DNA of 55,862 nucleotides from CAYZBF01 sp964476585 (lineage in GTDB: Bacteria; Hydrothermota; UBA3072), in NCBI GenBank assembly GCA_964476585.1, contig CAYZBF010000012.1, positions 1 to 55,862 on the forward strand. The letters run 5' to 3'. The notes under the pieces are model-generated. The model did not search any database. It was not told the DNA's origin and was given only the letters and a program-made list of their open reading frames with translations. Positions 51,501 to 55,862 of the stretch are shown here, piece after piece. Made by a program: the position numbers and the translations under genes. How positions within the stretch are numbered: the first letter of the stretch is position 1; each line of letters begins with the position of its first letter.

Positions 51501-51659
51501 CATCGCAGCATAAAGATTTTTTAACATATCCCGTACCTTCTCTAACTCATCTGCACAACCCATCTGTTCATTTGAAATATTCCTTAATAGTGAATAGACA
51601 ATCTCGGATATATTCCTTAAATCTTTGACATTCTCTCTTAGGCTAATATTTCTTTCCAT
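48504..51659 (-). CDS. Soluble chemoreceptor-like protein fused to an SBP_bac_5 solute-binding domain
   Basis: A 1051-residue protein. Residues 1-~570 are long coiled-coil helices with two chemoreceptor-type hairpin tips: SANTARNAEIKAYQAGSSGK then GFEVVANELGELT (about 126-158), and DIADQARVLSLYGKIEASRI then ESIVAEMQSL (about 408-444). Residues ~580-1051 are a full family-5 oligopeptide-binding domain (RVYLAGEPLSLDPAKIGD; WHFTIKDDIVTHNGKKINAE; DVKYSFERVIDG; GWSADNPDPNNFLFPLFHSS). There is no signal peptide or membrane helix, so both modules should be cytosolic. SgrR is a precedent for a cytosolic SBP_bac_5 sensor. First gene of the chemosensory operon, followed by cheW, cheY and cheA. Confidence 0.88.
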   Translation of the reverse strand: MERNISLRENVKDLRNISEIVYSLLRNISNEQMGCADELEKVRDMLKNLYAAMSVINEASDSLATTIKKNDELLSFGSSLSNEILKKTKIFLQVIDNLSHKLNGLTKKREEINSIVEKLLRLNQASANTARNAEIKAYQAGSSGKGFEVVANELGELTGDSMEIVKSMVVFLETLRDESMKIVDRFKTLQNTLTKFEGITNQLESNSNDLKEEISIIVSTTDRLIELLEKMNTKRKDIDLVANSLLSLSRDFILKAGKINLVLAQKEAVGEIVEHLVDIHQCLKKKESSDLLSNVPQLDSALNVIFRLNEHSRVNVEELKGEQFHNELVFKELQDIEDILEKVIEEVRGMEGIVRSTLKKAKEGIDSIEKIKAFIEQEIKKMKEVFNLQGSLYLGSNELGRLVERINDIADQARVLSLYGKIEASRISGNFIGLESIVAEMQSLSGDYSAISEELYIFFDPVKAEIEGIDRMFQKLSGIINRLGDMVFETENTFKENEVQIKYLIEIANSIKPSIDKQKGIVAKVTGSFRLITDSANKNVKLIRYLEERMDREKSFVDSIRRENWRDVHSFNVLTEERKSELRVYLAGEPLSLDPAKIGDAPSNKVASSIHRGLFDFSFSGQVYPLIVLNWELSKDSLEWHFTIKDDIVTHNGKKINAEDVKYSFERVIDGPNKFIIEPIDSIRVKGPSSITIKLKNVYMPLIANFATVGGSIVSKSNEGNHDKKPSGIGPFRLVEWSKDNDIILEAHPDYVFGKTYPSRLIYKKGESSLEAFREDLVDIASVRVDEVPEIKQDPELEDKLITSEYLNVNYMGFNFKRTDLPFSDRRVRQALNYAVDNSALIQETASGMGTISRGIFPPGLSVYNPNLKGYEYNPHLAKDLLKEAGYPNGLPDVYKLSISSSPANIKRARFLKKAFADIGVHIEIEEYPWGEFLKKTHNGELELFLLGWSADNPDPNNFLFPLFHSSSKGIGGNTLFYANEGVDELIKEGLREINPVKREKIYMKVESMIVEEAPLVFLLHSVNFTLVQPRVFGFKPHPLDYIHYEWIGVE

Positions 51660-51673
51660 CTCTTAATAATTTA

Positions 51674-51702
51674 AAAATATCAACAATAATTCTATATGTC
51701 AA
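51674..51702 (-). promoter_or_regulatory. Promoter of the chemosensory operon
   Basis: Minus strand: TTGACA (51702-51697), a 17-base spacer and TATTTT (51679-51674) preceded by TGA, an extended -10. The start is expected near 51667, only eight bases before the ATG at 51659, so the leader is very short. Confidence 0.55.
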
Positions 51703-51744
51703 GGTTATAGGCAAAAAGAAAAAGTAAGTTCTAACGATTTCCTC

Positions 51745-51773
51745 TTGACATAAATCAATATTTGATAAATAAT
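51745..51773 (+). promoter_or_regulatory. Promoter of dnaA
   Basis: TTGACA at 51745-51750, a 17-base spacer and AATAAT at 51768-51773. Transcription would start near 51780, fifteen bases before the dnaA ATG. It is divergent from the chemosensory operon promoter. Confidence 0.55.
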
Positions 51774-51794
51774 TAAAATAGCAAGAGAATTTCT

Positions 51795-53138
51795 ATGAGG
51801 AAAAGAAAAGAAAAAAAATTTAAATTTAGTTGGGAATCAGTGAAAGATATTCTCAAGGAGGAGATAAATGAAGCCGCTTTTACAGCATGGTTTACTAATA
51901 TGGAAGTAGAGGCAGTAGAGGGTGAAGATGTATATTTCACAGTCCCGAACACCTTTACGGGGGACTGGATAAGTGAACATTTCATAGACAGCCTCAGATC
52001 CGCAATAAAGAAGGTAACTAGCAAAAATTATATCATCCATTTCCTTGTAAAAGAGAAGCAGGATCTAAAGGAATCAAAGCCTAAAAAATATTTAATCCAC
52101 GTTCAGGATAAGAGAAAATCTTTTCTCTATGACAGATATACCTTTGACTCCTTTGTATTGGGTAATAATAATAAATTTGCCTATGCTGCTGCCACTGCAG
52201 TTGCAAACGCTCCTGGTCGCGAATATAATCCCCTCTTCATTTATGGAGGCGTGGGGCTTGGGAAAACACACTTACTTCAGGCAACGGGTAATAAAGTTTA
52301 TAGTCTATATCCAAATCTGCAAATCCTCTATACACAAACGGAGGAGTTTCTAAATGAAATGATTAAATCAATTCAGGAACACTCTACTGTAGAGTTCAAA
52401 AAAAAATATCGCGAAATAGACCTCCTTCTTATGGATGATATCCATTTCCTTGCAAGGAAAGAAAGACTCCAAGAAGAATTCTTTCATACATTTAATGCAC
52501 TTTTTGAATCTAAAAGACAGATTGTCATTACTTCAGATAGACCCCCAAAAGATATCCCAGATTTAGAAGAGAGACTAATTTCACGATTTCATTGGGGTTT
52601 AATGGTAGACCTTCAACCTCCTGATTTTGAAACTCGATTAGCTATACTTCGAGCAAAAACACAACAAGATGATATTCACATAGATGACGAAATTCTTAAA
52701 TTTATAGCTTCAAATGTTCATTCTAACATAAGAGAACTAGAAGGATGTTTAATAAAATTATTAGCACATTCCTCTATCTTTAAAACTGATATAGATATGA
52801 ATATTGCAAAAAAAGCCCTCTCTGATTTATTCACAAAAAAAGACCAGCGTCCAACCCTGGGAAAAATATTAAAAGAGGTGTCAGAGTTCTACGGAATCCC
52901 TGTAGAATCAATAAAAAGTGGTGGAAGATCAAAAAACTTAGCTCACTCACGGCAGATTACTATCTACCTCACAAGAGAACTAACAAATCTATCATTAAAG
53001 GAGATCGGTGATAATCTTGGTGGGAGGGATCACTCCACTATATTATATGCATATAATAAAATTCACGACTTTATAAAAAAAGATAAGGGATTAAAAGAGG
53101 ATATCCTGAAGATAAAAAGTGGGATTATAGGTGAATAA
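51795..53138 (+). CDS. dnaA: Chromosomal replication initiator DnaA
   Basis: A 447-residue DnaA. Domain I (SWESVKDILKEEINEAAFTA) binds partners; the linker is short. Domain III is AAA+ with YTFDSFVLGNNNKFAYAAA, Walker A GGVGLGKTH (151-159) and Walker B LLLMDDIHFL. Domain IV ends with the DNA-binding signature GGRDHSTILYAYNKI. Normal length. It is followed by a DnaA-box region and dnaN, the classical origin arrangement. Confidence 0.97.
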   Translation: MRKRKEKKFKFSWESVKDILKEEINEAAFTAWFTNMEVEAVEGEDVYFTVPNTFTGDWISEHFIDSLRSAIKKVTSKNYIIHFLVKEKQDLKESKPKKYLIHVQDKRKSFLYDRYTFDSFVLGNNNKFAYAAATAVANAPGREYNPLFIYGGVGLGKTHLLQATGNKVYSLYPNLQILYTQTEEFLNEMIKSIQEHSTVEFKKKYREIDLLLMDDIHFLARKERLQEEFFHTFNALFESKRQIVITSDRPPKDIPDLEERLISRFHWGLMVDLQPPDFETRLAILRAKTQQDDIHIDDEILKFIASNVHSNIRELEGCLIKLLAHSSIFKTDIDMNIAKKALSDLFTKKDQRPTLGKILKEVSEFYGIPVESIKSGGRSKNLAHSRQITIYLTRELTNLSLKEIGDNLGGRDHSTILYAYNKIHDFIKKDKGLKEDILKIKSGIIGE

Positions 53139-53323
53139 ATAATGAGTGTATCTTATCCACATTTTATCCTCAAAGTTATAAAAAAATATAAAGAGGATAT
53201 ACAAAACGATAAAAGCACTCTACAGTTTTTCCACTTTTTAAACCACTCCAACAACTACTATAAAATAAATATAATAAAATGGAGTTAGTAAGAAATAGAA
53301 AATAGTGGAATAGGAGGTAAGAT
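53139..53323 (+). other. Candidate replication origin (oriC) between dnaA and dnaN
   Basis: The 185-base gap has a perfect DnaA box TTATCCACA at 53153-53161, an 8/9 match TTATCCTCA at 53164-53172 and a 7/9 match TTTTCCACT at 53227-53235, all on the plus strand. An AT-rich tract at about 53259-53281 (TATAAAATAAATATAATAAA region) could be the unwinding element. The dnaA-oriC-dnaN order is classical. The number of boxes is small, so part of the origin may lie elsewhere, for example upstream of dnaA. Confidence 0.6.
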
Positions 53324-54403
53324 ATGTTATTCTCAATAGAAGCCAATGAGTTCTTAAAGGAATTAAGTATAATTAATCAAGTTATTCCCACACACACAAC
53401 ATTTCCCATACTTTGTAATATACGTGTAGAAGCAAAAGATGGGTCAATTCATGTTTTTGGGACAGATCTTGATACATCTATGAGTTATACGACCAATCTT
53501 GCAAATATAGAAGAAGAGGGTATAATGGTTATTCCTGCAAAAACCCTCTATTCTATGATAAGAGAAATAAAAGGAAAAGCTATTTTTAAGGACGAGGGGA
53601 ACAGGATAAAAGTTGAATATGACCAGGGTTACTTTTTTCTACCATTAATAGATGAAGAGGATTTTCCCTCAGAACCTGATATAAGTAAAGAAAGCGCATA
53701 TAAAGTGAATATAGAAGAAATTAAAAAATTAATAGATAAATTAGTTTTTATAGTTCCTGAGGATTCAGCAAAGAGAAATATGAGTGGAATGTTGTGGGAG
53801 TATAGTGAAGGTAAGTTAAAAATGGTCGTAACGGATAGTTTTAGACTAGGGTATAGTGAGGTCGCGGTTGACTTAGGAGAAGAATCTTTTGAGATAGTTA
53901 TCCCTCCCAAGATATTAAAACAGGTTTCCTCATCTAAAACTAAAGAGATGTGGGTGGGTATAGATGAGAGTCGTATTTATTGTATTGGTGATAAATTTAC
54001 TATGGTTTCGAGATTAATTCAAGTTGATTTTCCTAATTATAAATCTGCAATACCAGATGATAATGAAAATATTTTAACACTAAATAGAGAGCCTTTTATC
54101 TCTTCCCTTAGGAGAATTTCTGTATTTTCTAACGATAAATCTAAGACTATAATAATGGATTTAGGCAAAAATTTAACACTCGGAGCTTCTTCAGAGATAG
54201 GAGAAGGGAAGGAAGAAATTAGTGGGGAATACAAAGGTAAGGAATTAAGTATTGCACTATCCGCTGCCTATCTTATCGAGATTCTACGTAATATCGATAC
54301 AAAAAACATATTCTTAAAATTTGGAGAAACCAACAGGCCTATTATAGTAGAAGGAGAAGATAAAGATATTCTATATCTATTGATGCCGGTCGTACTTGAG
54401 TAG
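53324..54403 (+). CDS. dnaN: DNA polymerase III sliding clamp (beta subunit)
   Basis: A 359-residue beta clamp with three clamp domains. LKELSIINQVIPTHTTFPIL, SEGKLKMVVTDSFRLGYSEV and the C-terminal FGETNRPIIVEGEDKDILYL LMPV region (the last ten residues LLMPVVLE follow the family MPM pattern) are characteristic. AGGAGG lies seven bases before the ATG. The gene converges on the DUF523 gene with seven bases between the stops, and no terminator hairpin is seen there. Confidence 0.96.
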   Translation: MLFSIEANEFLKELSIINQVIPTHTTFPILCNIRVEAKDGSIHVFGTDLDTSMSYTTNLANIEEEGIMVIPAKTLYSMIREIKGKAIFKDEGNRIKVEYDQGYFFLPLIDEEDFPSEPDISKESAYKVNIEEIKKLIDKLVFIVPEDSAKRNMSGMLWEYSEGKLKMVVTDSFRLGYSEVAVDLGEESFEIVIPPKILKQVSSSKTKEMWVGIDESRIYCIGDKFTMVSRLIQVDFPNYKSAIPDDNENILTLNREPFISSLRRISVFSNDKSKTIIMDLGKNLTLGASSEIGEGKEEISGEYKGKELSIALSAAYLIEILRNIDTKNIFLKFGETNRPIIVEGEDKDILYLLMPVVLE

Positions 54404-54410
54404 ACCTTAA

Positions 54411-54842
54411 TTATTGACCAATTCCGTATATATTTTTATATCCTTCTTTTAAGAGCAATTTTGTTGTAATTCCACTTCCTTTCTGTCTTTCCCAATTGAT
54501 ATTTGTGCTTTTTACTCCACATGAGGGACTGTGTTCTTTAAGGTATATATAGTCAGGCTTTATTTTTTTTACGAAAGATAAAAATTCATTTGCTCCGTTC
54601 TTGAAATTAATTGTAACATCACTACCTTTTTTATTTAAGACCCTATCTTGCTGTATGGTGGCCTTAGGTCTTGGAATACCCAATCCACCCAAAATTTCAG
54701 GGCAAAGAGGAATCACAATCCCTTCTTCAAACAGTCTAAGAACTTCTTCACTTAAAGAGTTTGTCCCATCATAACGGGTATTCATTCCTATAAGACAGGC
54801 AGATACGATAAATACTGGGGTTCGTTTAGGGGTTTTAGACAA
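54411..54842 (-). CDS. DUF523 family protein
   Basis: A 143-residue protein. IVSACLIGMNTRYDG, IPLCPEILGGLGIPRP and LKEHSPSCGVKSTNI are the three signatures of DUF523, each with a conserved cysteine. The family function is not firmly established; the cysteines suggest a metal or thiol-based role. It overlaps rpmB by eight bases and is cotranscribed with it, reaching a convergent end with dnaN. Confidence 0.88.
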   Translation of the reverse strand: MSKTPKRTPVFIVSACLIGMNTRYDGTNSLSEEVLRLFEEGIVIPLCPEILGGLGIPRPKATIQQDRVLNKKGSDVTINFKNGANEFLSFVKKIKPDYIYLKEHSPSCGVKSTNINWERQKGSGITTKLLLKEGYKNIYGIGQ

Positions 54843-55026
54843 CCTTCTCTACTTTACCAGCTTTTAAGCACTTTGAGCAAACGTAAATTCTTTTTACCTC
54901 ACCGTTTATCATAGCCCTGACTCGGTGAAGATTTGGTTTATATTTTATACGAGTCTTTCTCTTAGAATGACTGACTTTATTACCAAATTGTGTTGTCTTT
55001 CCACAGATTGCGCATCGCTTTCCCAT
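54835..55026 (-). CDS. rpmB: 50S ribosomal protein L28
   Basis: A 63-residue L28. MGKRCAICGKTTQFGNKVSH, the basic KRKTRIKYKPNLHRVRAM and the C-terminal YVCSKCLKAGKV are typical. It retains two CxxC pairs (CAIC and CSKC), the zinc-binding form of L28. GGGAGG precedes the ATG, and a promoter lies 23 bases further upstream. Confidence 0.96.
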   Translation of the reverse strand: MGKRCAICGKTTQFGNKVSHSKRKTRIKYKPNLHRVRAMINGEVKRIYVCSKCLKAGKVEKVV

Positions 55027-55048
55027 GAGATCCTCCCTTTTTCTCCTT

Positions 55049-55076
55049 AATTTATATAATCAACCACCTCTGTCAA
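55049..55076 (-). promoter_or_regulatory. Promoter of rpmB
   Basis: Minus strand: TTGACA (55076-55071), a 16-base spacer and TAAATT (55054-55049). The start is expected near 55042, in front of the GGGAGG and ATG of rpmB. The remainder of the gap to 55150 shows nothing clear. Confidence 0.5.
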
Positions 55077-55150
55077 TCCTTGTTTTATAAAAACCCAACA
55101 TATTTACAGGAATATTTTCTTAATTTATTCCTAAGACCTAAAACCTAATT

Positions 55151-55861
55151 CTATTCTTTGGATAGTCCTCTTTTTATTATTCTTATGTTAACCTTACCCC
55201 AACCAAGTATATCCCTATTTCTATAGAGGACGGCATAGATCGTTGCCAGTTCTGACTGTTTTCCCTCTGGAAGAGGATTGGCATAGAAAATCCCATCTGG
55301 TGTAATCTTTCCTGCATGTTCTGGAATTATGCGGTAGAATGCTTTATAATCCTCAAGATTTGTAATTATCCTGATAGGTATACTAAAACGCTCAAATATT
55401 TCACTGGGTAGATAAAGGTCTACAATAGGATTATTTCCTATAATGAGTAAAGCCCTTCCTGGTCTCATATTTATGTAATCCTTCGGCTCTACTACGATCA
55501 CTCCAGATCCACTTCGTTTAGGTGCAAATTTTCCATCCTGGGTGATAGTGCCGAGGTTCTCCGGGATTATTTTCCAGGTGACAGGTACATTCTGAAGCGT
55601 TCTAAAGGAATATTCTTCGCCGACTTCAAGTTTCTTAAAGCGAGGTATTACAGTTAGAAACCGCGAATATTTTGGAACAATTGATATCCTAGAGGAAACA
55701 ACCCCACCTCCAAAACGCTGGGGTATAATTGCAACAACCCTACCATTTAGAGGGAATTTACCGGCGGTGAAGGTTCCATCTTTTCTTATAATGCCACACT
55801 CCTTCGGTATGACTTTCCATCGCACAGGGATATTTCTAGTATATATGCCGGTATCTAATTT
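55151..55861 (-). CDS. Repeat protein with Ig-like beta domains, N-terminus missing (partial)
   Basis: The frame is open to the right window edge, so the start lies outside; an internal GTG at 55825 is not a credible start because the repeat continues upstream (IYTRNIPVRWKVIP). Three similar segments occur: NIPVRWKVIPKECGIIRKDG, NVPVTWKIIPENLGTITQDG and YKAFYRIIPEHAGKITPDGI, each followed by a beta strand ending in an AIIP-, VVEP- or AVL-type motif. The W/Y-x-I-I-P...G-x-I...DG-x-F pattern resembles Ig-like surface domains. Probably an exported or surface protein; export cannot be checked here. Family not identified. Confidence 0.7.
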   Translation of the reverse strand, partial: KLDTGIYTRNIPVRWKVIPKECGIIRKDGTFTAGKFPLNGRVVAIIPQRFGGGVVSSRISIVPKYSRFLTVIPRFKKLEVGEEYSFRTLQNVPVTWKIIPENLGTITQDGKFAPKRSGSGVIVVEPKDYINMRPGRALLIIGNNPIVDLYLPSEIFERFSIPIRIITNLEDYKAFYRIIPEHAGKITPDGIFYANPLPEGKQSELATIYAVLYRNRDILGWGKVNIRIIKRGLSKE

Positions 55862-55862
55862 A

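Noticed and set aside
54404..54410. Terminator between dnaN and DUF523
   Set aside because: Only seven bases separate the convergent stops and no hairpin is visible there.

Overview
The window is a moderately AT-rich, gene-dense bacterial chromosome segment. It looks like a free-living anaerobic diderm (Gram-negative) bacterium from an uncultured or little-studied lineage. Evidence for an outer membrane: a TamB-type translocation protein, a large Omp85-like barrel protein, a SPOR lipoprotein, DUF4292- and DUF3108-like envelope proteins and several lipobox lipoproteins. Evidence for an anaerobe: a ferredoxin-dependent 2-oxoacid oxidoreductase next to Ptb and Buk. DUF4292, MglA/MglB and roadblock/DUF4388 proteins suggest the FCB group or a WOR-3-like candidate phylum; this is an inference from family content and I could not test it by phylogeny.

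Layout. 1-4927 (+): buk (3' end), ptb, fabH and four genes for a 2-oxoacid:ferredoxin oxidoreductase, probably turning branched-chain 2-oxoacids into acyl-CoA for energy and fatty-acid priming. 5034-7809 (+): yebC-ruvC-ruvA-ruvB. 7873-9153 (+): a small ORF, an MglB-type roadblock protein and an MglA GTPase. 9136-15275 (-): a tightly packed operon of a PLD-type lipoprotein, purB, a mannosyl-3-phosphoglycerate-phosphatase-like HAD protein and three glycosyltransferases (GT81-like, GT78-like, GT4), a likely compatible-solute cluster. 15310-16555: an accessory patch with palindromes, a Cas6 remnant and a cysteine-rich unknown protein. 16627-19288 (+): separate lysine-ketoglutarate reductase and saccharopine dehydrogenase genes. 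19391-25029 (+): NYN protein, tRNA-Asn, Na/Pi cotransporter and PhoU, DUF3108, manC, SPOR lipoprotein, rdgB, then tRNA-Pro, tRNA-His, tRNA-Lys and a strong terminator. 25062-29020 (-): envelope and DUF4388/TPR proteins. 29063-31612 (+): smpB, amidase, murI. 31723-36436 (-): metallopeptidase/propeller/barrel protein, small membrane protein, comM (yifB). 36999-51659 (-): an eleven-gene chemosensory/TPR/roadblock operon ending in tamB. 51795-54403 (+): dnaA, a candidate oriC and dnaN. 54411-55861 (-): DUF523, rpmB and the 3' part of a gene for a repeat protein.

The most unusual system is the 36999-51659 operon. It starts with a soluble fusion of two chemoreceptor signalling hairpins to an oligopeptide-binding-protein (SBP_bac_5) domain. 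Then come CheW, CheY, CheA and CheC (no CheR or CheB), a large TPR protein, a DUF4388-TPR protein, three roadblock proteins and TamB. With the MglB/MglA pair at 8-9 kb, the window carries four roadblock proteins and one MglA GTPase. That suggests a chemosensory pathway feeding a small-GTPase polarity or surface-motility switch rather than a flagellum. Other notable points are a tRNA-Pro/tRNA-His overlap that leaves tRNA-His without a paired 5' acceptor end, near-consensus promoters whose predicted +1 falls on the start codon, and frequent TTG starts placed directly after the preceding stop codon.
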